A stretch of DNA of 10,868 nt from a bacterium UBP11_UBA4055 (GTDB taxonomy: Bacteria; UBA4055): positions 1 through 10,868 of the forward strand of contig DFZN01000027.1 of the NCBI GenBank assembly GCA_002382735.1, in the 5' to 3' direction. Of this stretch, positions 1 through 6,698 are shown piece after piece. Position numbers and translations under genes: made by a program. The notes below the pieces were generated by a model that saw nothing but the letters and a program-made list of their open reading frames with translations, had not been told where the DNA came from and searched no databases. Position 1 is the first letter of the stretch. Each line of letters opens with the position of its first letter.

Positions 1-267
1 GATCCTGACGAACCGGAAAAAACAATTACTGTATATTTTGATGTTATTCTCGGTACTCCTTCAAATGTAAATACTTATATCGAGAGCGATCTTTTATATG
101 TAACATGGGATGAAGCGGCCGGAGCTGATTCGTACGATATTTATTGGTCAGATGACCCGTACGGTTCGTTCGCTTACTACGGAAATACAACTTCGAATTT
201 ATTCGGAACGAGCACTTTCTGGGCTAAGAAATTTTTTTATGTCGTGGCTAAAAGCGAGTCGAAGTAA
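1..267 (+). CDS. 3' end of a gene for an Fn3-like secreted/surface protein (partial)
   Basis: Frame 1 is open from the first base and ends in TAA at 265-267, giving the last 88 residues of a protein whose start lies left of the window. From about residue 36 the sequence reads as a fibronectin type III-like beta-sandwich: a strand with VTWDEA, then GADSYDIYWSDDPYG, and a final strand FFYVVAKSESK. The pattern of Tyr-rich strand, SDDPYG turn and terminal Y/F-VVA-SE strand is common at the C-termini of large secreted proteins in FCB-group bacteria; that is family knowledge, not proof of this protein's role. It is the only plus-strand gene and converges on fabG, with a shared hairpin just after the stop. 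The enzymatic or adhesive part, if any, is outside the window, so no function is assigned. Confidence 0.7.
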   Translation, partial: DPDEPEKTITVYFDVILGTPSNVNTYIESDLLYVTWDEAAGADSYDIYWSDDPYGSFAYYGNTTSNLFGTSTFWAKKFFYVVAKSESK

Positions 268-271
268 ATAC

Positions 272-303
272 AAAAAAGGCGGTCACTGACCGCCTTTAAA
301 TTT
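272..303. terminator. Bidirectional intrinsic terminator between the Fn3-like gene and fabG
   Basis: A perfect 10-bp stem (275-284 pairing with 288-297, aaaggcggtc / gaccgccttt) closes a 3-base loop. Read on the minus strand it lies 5 bp after the fabG stop and is followed by six T residues, a strong rho-independent terminator for the fatty-acid operon. Read on the plus strand it lies 7 bp after the stop of the convergent gene, followed by TTT-AAATTTT, a weaker T tract. One hairpin can therefore end both transcription units. Confidence 0.92.
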
Positions 304-1049
304 TATCCCTGCATGACCATGCCGCCGCAGACATTGATGACCTGCCCTGTAATGTATTCGGACATGTCGGATGCGAGGAAGAGGGCTGCTTTGGCCACAT
401 CTTTAGGATAGCCGAGGTTGCCGAGGGGGATGAGTTTTGTGAGGCTCTCTTTTGCCTGATCTGAAAGTTTTTCGGTCATTTCTGACACGATGAACCCGGG
501 AGCGATGGCGTTGACCCTGATACCTCTCGATCCGAGCTCTTTCGCGCTTGTTTTAGTCATACCTATCACGCCTGCTTTTGAGGCTGAATAGTTTATCTGA
601 CCCGGATTGCCCATCTCGCCGACTACGGAAGTGATGTTGATGATCCTTCCGCTTCTCTGCTTCATCATCGGCCTGGAGACAGCCTTTATGCAGTTGAAGA
701 CGCCTTTAAGGTTGATGTTTATAACCATGTCCCATTCCTGCTCGGACATTCTCATAATAAGATTGTCGCGTGTGATGCCTGCGTTGTTTACAAGTATATC
801 GAGTTTTCCGAATTTCTCGATAATCTGAGTAATTAATGCTTCGACTTCATCGTATTTTGAAACATCGGCTTTAACCGCCAGTGTCTCTATATTATATTTT
901 TCTTTTAATTCAGCCGCGATTTCATAAGCTTTATCCTGAATGACATCGGAAATGATAACAGCAGCACCGTTGGCGGCGTATTCTTCCGCAATGGCCTTTC
1001 CGATACCTCTGGCCGAGCCTGTGATGAGAGCAGTCTTACCTTTGAGCAT
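303..1049 (-). CDS. fabG: 3-oxoacyl-[acyl-carrier-protein] reductase FabG
   Basis: FabG reduces 3-oxoacyl-ACP to (R)-3-hydroxyacyl-ACP with NADPH, the first reductive step of each type II fatty-acid elongation cycle in the cytoplasm. The 248 residues match the usual family length. Visible short-chain dehydrogenase motifs are the nucleotide-binding TGSARGIG (10-17), NNAG (88-91), an Asn in the INLKG stretch (111-116), and the catalytic Ser141, Tyr154 and Lys158 in SVVGEMGNPGQINYSASK. The PG motif follows at 184-185, and the C-terminal TGQVINVCGG (234-243) is typical of FabG. The start is set by a textbook AGGAGGT site that overlaps the fabD stop, 8 bp away. It is the last gene of the yceD-fabG operon. 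acpP, the usual next gene in this cluster, is not present, and a strong terminator follows at once. The family is broad, but the fabH-fabD context makes FabG the secure choice. Confidence 0.96.
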   Translation of the reverse strand: MLKGKTALITGSARGIGKAIAEEYAANGAAVIISDVIQDKAYEIAAELKEKYNIETLAVKADVSKYDEVEALITQIIEKFGKLDILVNNAGITRDNLIMRMSEQEWDMVININLKGVFNCIKAVSRPMMKQRSGRIINITSVVGEMGNPGQINYSASKAGVIGMTKTSAKELGSRGIRVNAIAPGFIVSEMTEKLSDQAKESLTKLIPLGNLGYPKDVAKAALFLASDMSEYITGQVINVCGGMVMQG

Positions 1050-1052
1050 ATT

Positions 1053-1057
1053 ACCTC

Positions 1058-1059
<2 letters not shown>
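1053..1059 (-). promoter_or_regulatory. Strong Shine-Dalgarno of fabG overlapping the fabD stop codon
   Basis: The minus strand reads AGGAGGT four to five bases before the fabG ATG, a seven-base match to the anti-SD. Its first bases are part of the fabD TAG stop (1060-1058). This fixes the fabG start, and the terminating fabD ribosome would sit on the site, suggesting coupled translation. Confidence 0.85.
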
Positions 1060-1984
<925 letters not shown>

Positions 1985-2004
1985 GAGATCTCCAAGTAAA
2001 GAAT

Positions 2005-3021
2005 TTAGAATTTTATTACAAGGCCGCCCCATGTAAATCCGCCGCCGAAAGCAGCGACCAGGACGATATCGCCTTTTTTGATCTTTCCGCTTTTCCTTCC
2101 CTGATCTATAGCGATAGGGATAGTTGCCGCTGATGAGTTGCCGAGATACTGCAGGTTCCTTATGACCCGTTCGTTGGGCATGTTAAGCCTTTCAGCTATA
2201 GCGTCAATGATCCTCATATTAGCCTGGTGAGGTATAAGCACATCGATATCTTTTTCCGTTATACCCGCATCCTCCATCGCCTTTTCAGCCGATTCGATCA
2301 TGGCTCTGACCGCATATTTATAAACTTTATTTCCTTCCATCCTGATCTTGGACCTTTTGTCGTTCCCGTTCTTATCGGTCATCTTTTCCTGATCGGTCAC
2401 TCTCTTGTTCACTCTTGAACCGCCCCCGTAAGACCACAAAAGTTCCGCCAGCTCGCCGTTACTTTTAATATATGACCCCATAATGCCCGATTCGTCATCC
2501 GAAGGCTGAACTACTACCGCTCCCGCTCCGTCCCCGAAAAGAACTGCGGTGCCTCTGTCCGTCATATCCGCAAGCGAGGTTAAGAACTCTGCGCCGATCA
2601 CAAGAATATTCCTGAATTTTTTCGATGATATAAGACCCTCGGCTAAAGTCATTCCGTAAATCCAACCAGTGCAGGCTGCCGACAGATCGAAAGCCGCGGC
2701 ATTTACAGCTCCCAGATTCTTCTGAACGAATATCGCTGTCGAGGGAAATGACATATCCGGAGTCACAGTAGCAATTATTATCGCGTCAACATCCTCAGCC
2801 TTTATTCCTGCATCTTCTATGGCAGCTTTAGCCGCTAATGTTGCAAGGTCCGATGTGGACTGATCAGCATCACCGACCACTCTTCTCTCTTTTATTCCGA
2901 CCCTTTGAGTTATCCATTCGTCGGTTGTATCAAGGATCTTTTCAAAATCCTGGTTCGTCATTATTTTTTCCGGCAGATAATGTCCGGTGCCGGTTATCTT
3001 CATTATTGGTTTATTTTTCAT
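2005..3021 (-). CDS. fabH: Beta-ketoacyl-ACP synthase III FabH
   Basis: FabH condenses an acyl-CoA primer (acetyl or branched) with malonyl-ACP and so starts fatty-acid synthesis. The thiolase-fold triad is complete: Cys117 in LSAACTGW, His265 in IPHQAN, and Asn295 in YLGNSSAATIPIA. The N-terminal TTDEWITQRVGIKERR (32-47) and C-terminal AFGGGFTWGG (324-333) are FabH signatures. At 338 residues it is slightly longer than the common 315-330. The extra length is in a lysine- and aspartate-rich stretch after GGGSR (about 203-226), in the region that covers the primer pocket. The start at 3021 is supported by AGGTGG at 3029-3034 with seven-base spacing; the internal Met7 has no such site. plsX ends 19 bp upstream. 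Which primer it prefers cannot be read from the sequence. Confidence 0.96.
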   Translation of the reverse strand: MKNKPIMKITGTGHYLPEKIMTNQDFEKILDTTDEWITQRVGIKERRVVGDADQSTSDLATLAAKAAIEDAGIKAEDVDAIIIATVTPDMSFPSTAIFVQKNLGAVNAAAFDLSAACTGWIYGMTLAEGLISSKKFRNILVIGAEFLTSLADMTDRGTAVLFGDGAGAVVVQPSDDESGIMGSYIKSNGELAELLWSYGGGSRVNKRVTDQEKMTDKNGNDKRSKIRMEGNKVYKYAVRAMIESAEKAMEDAGITEKDIDVLIPHQANMRIIDAIAERLNMPNERVIRNLQYLGNSSAATIPIAIDQGRKSGKIKKGDIVLVAAFGGGFTWGGLVIKF

Positions 3022-3040
3022 TTTAAAGCCACCTGCATGT

Positions 3041-3970
3041 TTAGATTTTACAGTATTTCAAACACAATTCAAGACCGGATGATACAGCCTCGGAAGAAGA
3101 TTTTCCGTGCCCGATAGCTATTCTGCCGTTGACACCGAGAAGAAAAGCCGCACCTACATTCTCGTATGAGAAATCCCCGGTCATGAAATTTAACAAATTA
3201 TTTTCTTTATGACAATCTTTTATATATGCGAATTTTTTACATATTTCGTTAAACGATTCCAAAAGTTTAAGAACAGTATTACCGGTAAAACCGTCAGTAA
3301 TTATGATTTCAGCATTTGAAGAAAGAAGTCCGTCCCCCTCGATGTTGCCCTTGAAATTGTATCCGCTCCCCTCAAGCATTTTAAAGAGTTTCTTATGCTC
3401 TAAAGTTCCTTTCCAATGTTCTGTGCCGATATTGAGAATGCTAACGGAAGGGTCTTCTGAGCCGAAAAGGATCTTGTAAATATTTACAGCTTCAGGTATA
3501 AGATTATAATACAGTTCAGCTTCAAACACACGGTTACCAAGAGCACCTACATCAAAGACCGCAGCCGGTTTTCTTTGAAACATCGGTACGAACGACATCA
3601 GCGCAGGTGCAGGGATTTCATTTTTCATGCCCAGTATCTCGATGGCGTTCAGAATAACAGCGCCTGAGTTGCCGCACGAAAAAGCGCAGTCGGCACGGCC
3701 ATCTTTAACAGCGCGAACGGCTCCCGCAATAGTATTGTCAGGCTTATCCTTTTTAGCAGCCGCGGGTGTATCGTTCATAGCTACAGAGTGTTCCGATATC
3801 TGTATTTGTATTGCGGGGTTTTTTATAGATGGTGAAATGTTCGCGGCTGTTTCTTTGTCCGCACAGAAGATCAGTTCGCATTCAGGATGCGAGGAAATGA
3901 AATCCAATGCACCGCCGATAATCTGGTCCGGCGATCTGTCGCCTCCGTTAACATCAACAGATAGTCTCAT
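3041..3970 (-). CDS. plsX: Phosphate acyltransferase PlsX (divergent, short)
   Basis: PlsX makes acyl-phosphate from acyl-ACP, the acyl donor for PlsY in phosphatidic acid synthesis; it is a peripheral membrane enzyme. Recognisable family motifs in order are VDVNGGD (5-11, usually VDAMGGD), MND-P (65-69), SCGNSGA (98-104, usually SAGNTGA), DVGA (140-143), LNIGTE (179-184), GNIEG (208-212), DGFTGN (226-231), YENVGAAFLLGVNG (269-282) and GHGKSS (287-292). At 309 residues it is shorter than the usual 330-345; the shortening seems to fall in the helical segment after DGFTGN. Several normally near-invariant positions differ, so it is a divergent member, though its place between rpmF and fabH leaves little doubt. 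The ATG has no good Shine-Dalgarno, only GGAAAA within a palindrome (3979-3990). Confidence 0.9.
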   Translation of the reverse strand: MRLSVDVNGGDRSPDQIIGGALDFISSHPECELIFCADKETAANISPSIKNPAIQIQISEHSVAMNDTPAAAKKDKPDNTIAGAVRAVKDGRADCAFSCGNSGAVILNAIEILGMKNEIPAPALMSFVPMFQRKPAAVFDVGALGNRVFEAELYYNLIPEAVNIYKILFGSEDPSVSILNIGTEHWKGTLEHKKLFKMLEGSGYNFKGNIEGDGLLSSNAEIIITDGFTGNTVLKLLESFNEICKKFAYIKDCHKENNLLNFMTGDFSYENVGAAFLLGVNGRIAIGHGKSSSEAVSSGLELCLKYCKI

Positions 3971-3978
3971 TATACTGG

Positions 3979-3990
3979 TTTTCCGGAAAA
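3979..3990. repeat. 12-bp perfect palindrome TTTTCCGGAAAA before plsX
   Basis: This perfect inverted repeat occupies the bases 9 to 20 before the plsX ATG, where a ribosome binding site would be. It could be an operator or a small RNA hairpin masking the GGAAAA site. It does not match the FapR consensus I know of, and 12-bp palindromes can occur by chance. Confidence 0.4.
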
Positions 3991-4000
3991 GTTTTAACTA

Positions 4001-4056
4001 ATAAAAAAGCCGCAGCGTCCCTTTTTAAGCTGAAAAAATAACGGGAAGTTGCGGCT
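4001..4056 (-). terminator. Internal intrinsic terminator/attenuator between rpmF and plsX
   Basis: On the minus strand, 11 bases after the rpmF stop, AGCCGCA (4056-4050) pairs with TGCGGCT (4014-4008). An inner TCCC/GGGA stem (4046-4043 with 4021-4018) extends it across a small internal loop. The 3' arm runs directly into six T residues (4003-4008 on the plus strand as A). This is a rho-independent terminator shape inside the operon. It would end part of the transcripts after yceD-rpmF, letting the ribosomal protein be made in excess of plsX and the fab genes. The apical loop is long (about 21 nt), so efficiency may be moderate. Confidence 0.75.
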
Positions 4057-4067
4057 CATTTTAAAGA

Positions 4068-4247
4068 TCAGACCTTTACGCTTATCACAGCTTTACCTTT
4101 GTAATATCCGCACTGAGGACATATCCTGTGAGACAGCTTCGGAGCCGAGCAGTTAGGACATTTGGAAGTACTTTTAGCTTCCAATTTCCAGTGGTTCTTC
4201 CTCGATTTTGCTCTTACTTTCGAGGTTTTCCTCTTTGGTACCGGCAT
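4068..4247 (-). CDS. rpmF: 50S ribosomal protein bL32
   Basis: This small gene encodes 59 residues beginning MPVPKRKTSKVRAKSRKNHW, the standard bL32 N-terminus, a basic tail that enters the large ribosomal subunit. It is the zinc-binding (C+) form: Cys30 and Cys33 in CPNC and Cys43 and Cys46 in CPQC, with HRICPQCGYYKGK after the second pair. A GGAG seven bases before the ATG (4255-4258) supports the start; an ATG at 4260 is out of frame. It sits between yceD (44 bp gap) and plsX (97 bp gap), the conserved yceD-rpmF-plsX order. A hairpin terminator follows the stop. Confidence 0.97.
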   Translation of the reverse strand: MPVPKRKTSKVRAKSRKNHWKLEAKSTSKCPNCSAPKLSHRICPQCGYYKGKAVISVKV

Positions 4248-4291
4248 TGAGTTTCTCCATGTTTCTTAAACGAGACCGGGCATTAACACGG

Positions 4292-4804
4292 TCATTTATC
4301 TGTATTTAGCAATTTCGTTAATGTATCCCACCTCGGGTCGGTTTTGTCTTTATCCGGGCACGAGCATTTCTCAAGATTAAGATTCGCTCCGCATCCGACG
4401 CATAATCCTCTGCAGTCCCCGCTGCACAGATTTTTTAACGGCAGAGCCAGGATAAAAGATTCTTTAAGATGATCATCAAAAACCAGTTCCCCGTTCGATT
4501 CGTCAGGATAAATGATCTCGACATCATCTGCTGCCGCACCTTCGATCTCTCCGATGTGGAAATAGTAGTCTATGTTAACGATCAGTTCGGACTCAAAATT
4601 CTCAGCGCACCTGTCGCAGCTGTCCTCGCAGCATACTGAGCATGAGCCGTGAATATGAAGGTAATCGTTGCTCTTTTCGATGTTCAGGCAGAGTTCATCA
4701 GCCCGGACGATCTTTTTTTCTGTGCTGAGTACTTCAGAGATCTCACCCGCTTCAAATACTTCGGAGTTCCCGCCTTCCTTCAGTTTATCTATTTTAATAC
4801 GCAT
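4292..4804 (-). CDS. yceD: YceD/DUF177 family protein
   Basis: A 170-residue member of the DUF177 family, almost always encoded just before rpmF and linked to 23S rRNA accumulation in plants and E. coli; the molecular role is not settled. The C-terminal signature is clear: LPLKNLCSGDCRGLCVGCGANLN and then KCSC and DPRWDTL (120-162). Cysteines are abundant: 55, 58, 59, 63 and 66 in the middle (C-x2-CC-x3-C-x2-C), and 127, 131, 135, 138, 147 and 149 near the end, suggesting two metal sites. The frame stays open to a TTG at 4861, but that codon is part of the promoter -35 element. The ATG at 4804 starts the family-typical MRIKIDKL and lies about 22 nt after the predicted transcription start. Its Shine-Dalgarno is weak. 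Confidence 0.92.
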   Translation of the reverse strand: MRIKIDKLKEGGNSEVFEAGEISEVLSTEKKIVRADELCLNIEKSNDYLHIHGSCSVCCEDSCDRCAENFESELIVNIDYYFHIGEIEGAAADDVEIIYPDESNGELVFDDHLKESFILALPLKNLCSGDCRGLCVGCGANLNLEKCSCPDKDKTDPRWDTLTKLLNTDK

Positions 4805-4832
4805 CGTTAAGCCATTCTTTTTCAGAGGGTTA

Positions 4833-4861
4833 AATATAACCCAGCCGACTGTAAATGTCAA
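4833..4861 (-). promoter_or_regulatory. Sigma-70-type promoter for yceD-rpmF-plsX-fabHDG
   Basis: The minus strand carries TTGACA (4861-4856, perfect -35), a 17-base spacer, and TATATT (4838-4833, 5 of 6 to the -10 consensus). Transcription would start near 4826, about 22 bases before the yceD ATG. The -35 begins only 12 bases after the speY stop, and no terminator separates the two genes, so this promoter adds to any readthrough. Confidence 0.87.
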
Positions 4862-4873
4862 GTTTGAAAAAGT

Positions 4874-5845
4874 CTACCAGCCGAGCAGATACGCGAATAT
4901 CAGCGGCGCGACTATGGTCGCATCGGATTCTATAATGAATTTCGGTGTGTCCGGAGTTAGTTTTCCCCATGTTATCTTTTCGTTCGGCACCGCGCCAGAG
5001 TAAGAACCGTAGCTGGTCGTCGAATCGCTTATCTGGCAGAAATATGCCCATTCAGGTATGTTCTCCAGCTTCAGATCCTGATACAGCAGAGGAACAACGC
5101 AGATGGGGAAGTCGCCCGATATCCCGCCGCCGATCTGGAAGAAACCTATACCTTCAGACGAATTTTTCTGATACCAGTCTGCCAGGAACATCATATATTC
5201 AACGCCTGATCTGACAAGCGAAGGATCGAACATTTTTTCTATGCAGTGCGCAATAAAATAATTCCCGCAGGTCGAATCCTCCCACCCCGGAACGATTATC
5301 GGTAAATTCTTTTCGCAGGCCGCAATCATCCATGAATTTTTCGGGTCGATCTGATAATCTTTTTCAAGTGCTTTGCTCCTGATGATCTCATAGAAAAATT
5401 CATGTGGAAAGAGGCGCCTGTTCTCATTTTTCAGTTTAGTCCACAGATCAACAAGATGCTGCTCTATTTTTCTCATGGCTTCCTCTTCAGGGATGCATGT
5501 GTCCGTCACCCTGTTGTAATGGCTGTCAAGCAGGTTCTGCTCATCCTGAGGTGTAAGATCACGGAAGCCCGGAACTCTTTTATAATTGTTATGCGCCACG
5601 AGATTGAAGATATCCTCCTCCAGATTCGCGCCCGTGCAGGTAATTATGTGAACTTTATCCTGCCTGATCATTTCAGCGAGAGAGATGCCCAGTTCTGCCG
5701 TGCTCATTGCGCCGCCCATTGTTATCATCATTTTCTTGCCTTCAGAAAGCATTTTCTCATACGATACTGCAGCATCGACTAGACTTGCGGCGTTGAAATG
5801 CCGGTAATTTTTTATAATGAATTCTGAAACGGGTCCTTTAGCCAT
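4874..5845 (-). CDS. speY: Deoxyhypusine synthase-like protein, probable homospermidine synthase (SpeY type)
   Basis: The 323 residues belong to the deoxyhypusine synthase fold: NAD-dependent transfer of an aminobutyl group via an enzyme-imine on lysine. The motif around the human catalytic Lys329 is kept as EKITWGKL, giving Lys295. Other conserved pieces are TMGGAMSTAELG (42-53), TGANLEED (71-78), VPGWEDS (185-191), and IGGGISGD (238-245). Bacteria lack the usual substrate eIF5A, and bacterial relatives (SpeY) use a small amine such as putrescine instead, giving homospermidine; applying that here is inference. Its position one base after speB, and downstream of arginine decarboxylase, supports a polyamine role. 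The ATG at 5845 has AGAGGAG at 5855-5861; the frame extends 34 codons further into speB without family similarity. An aminobutylagmatine-type product cannot be excluded. Confidence 0.85.
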   Translation of the reverse strand: MAKGPVSEFIIKNYRHFNAASLVDAAVSYEKMLSEGKKMMITMGGAMSTAELGISLAEMIRQDKVHIITCTGANLEEDIFNLVAHNNYKRVPGFRDLTPQDEQNLLDSHYNRVTDTCIPEEEAMRKIEQHLVDLWTKLKNENRRLFPHEFFYEIIRSKALEKDYQIDPKNSWMIAACEKNLPIIVPGWEDSTCGNYFIAHCIEKMFDPSLVRSGVEYMMFLADWYQKNSSEGIGFFQIGGGISGDFPICVVPLLYQDLKLENIPEWAYFCQISDSTTSYGSYSGAVPNEKITWGKLTPDTPKFIIESDATIVAPLIFAYLLGW

Positions 5846-5846
5846 T

Positions 5847-6698
5847 TTATATTTCTCCTCTGAATTTATAGCTGAGCATTTTATAGTACAGTTTGGCGGC
5901 GAGAATGTCAGGATGCCTGAGACCTTCAATCGGCGCCAGCTCCACAATATCTAATCCGAGCACATTTCTTAAGCCGAAAACTTTTGAAAGAAAAACGAGC
6001 GTTTCATCCCAGAACAGACCTCCGGGTTCAGGAGTGCCTGTCGAAGGCATGATAGACGGGTCAAATGCGTCCAAGTCGAAAGTGATATAAACATCGTCGG
6101 TTACATGTTCCAGCGCTTTTCTCATCCATTCCTGATCAGCATGAATGTCAGAGGCGAAGAAACATTTTTCTTTATCCGTATGATCCTTTTCCGAAACATC
6201 CATGCTTCTGATGCCGATCTGAACAAGGTTCGAGGTCTTTGAAGCTTCGTGGACTGCACAGGCGTGATTGTATTTCGAGCCGCTGTATTCCTCTCTGAGG
6301 TCTGCGTGCGCATCGAAATGCAGAATTGTTATGCACGGATACTTCTCAGTAAATGCTTTTATTATCCCGATACTGACAGAATGCTCTCCGCCGAAAAAGG
6401 TTGGAAATTTATCAGCCCCAAGTATTTCACGGGTTTTGATATAAACAGCATTGTACATTTCCTCCGGGGAACCGAAATTATTGAGTTCGGGCAGGATGTG
6501 AATACCTTTTTTCCATACTTCTGAATCGGTCTCGATGTCATAAAGCTCCATATTCGCAGCCGCTTCAAGAAAAGCTTCAAAGCCTTTGTCGGCTCCTTTA
6601 CCCCATGTGCTCGTTCCGTCGTAGGGGACTGGCTGAAGAAGTACTGCCGAATCTTCCGGTGTACAATATTTAGGGTCTGTGTTCCCGAAAGTTCTCAT
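5847..6698 (-). CDS. speB: Agmatinase-family ureohydrolase
   Basis: A 283-residue ureohydrolase. The two-manganese site is complete: His106 in GGEHS, Asp129, His131 and Asp133 in DAHAD, and Asp208 and Asp210 in FDLDAFDP, with GTPEPGG (221-227) completing the signature. In this context the likely reaction is agmatine to putrescine plus urea, directly after arginine decarboxylase in the same operon. The family also holds arginase, formiminoglutamase and guanidinobutyrase, which sequence alone does not fully exclude, but the DAHADLR-E-Y-G-S-K-NHA pattern and the neighbours favour agmatinase. Its ATG overlaps the stop of the decarboxylase gene as ATGA, and its own TAA is one base from the speY ATG, so expression of all three is probably coupled. 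Confidence 0.9.
   Translation of the reverse strand: MRTFGNTDPKYCTPEDSAVLLQPVPYDGTSTWGKGADKGFEAFLEAAANMELYDIETDSEVWKKGIHILPELNNFGSPEEMYNAVYIKTREILGADKFPTFFGGEHSVSIGIIKAFTEKYPCITILHFDAHADLREEYSGSKYNHACAVHEASKTSNLVQIGIRSMDVSEKDHTDKEKCFFASDIHADQEWMRKALEHVTDDVYITFDLDAFDPSIMPSTGTPEPGGLFWDETLVFLSKVFGLRNVLGLDIVELAPIEGLRHPDILAAKLYYKMLSYKFRGEI

Noticed and set aside
1985..2032. Longer FabD start at 2032 adding 16 residues
   Set aside because: The extra residues lie inside fabH, have no family similarity, and the ATG at 1984 has a GGAG five bases ahead and begins the standard FabD N-terminus.
3959..3998. TATAAT overlapping the plsX start codon with TTAAAA 17 bases upstream, as a plsX promoter
   Set aside because: Transcription would start inside plsX and lose its start codon, and the -35 matches only 4 of 6 bases.
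4248..4291. GACCG/CGGTC inverted repeat between yceD and rpmF as a terminator
   Set aside because: The stem is only 5 bp with a 10-base loop and no T tract; it is not supported as a functional element.
5846..5947. 34-codon N-terminal extension of the DHS-like gene
   Set aside because: It runs through the 3' end of speB in another frame, shows no conserved sequence, and the ATG at 5845 has a strong AGAGGAG site.
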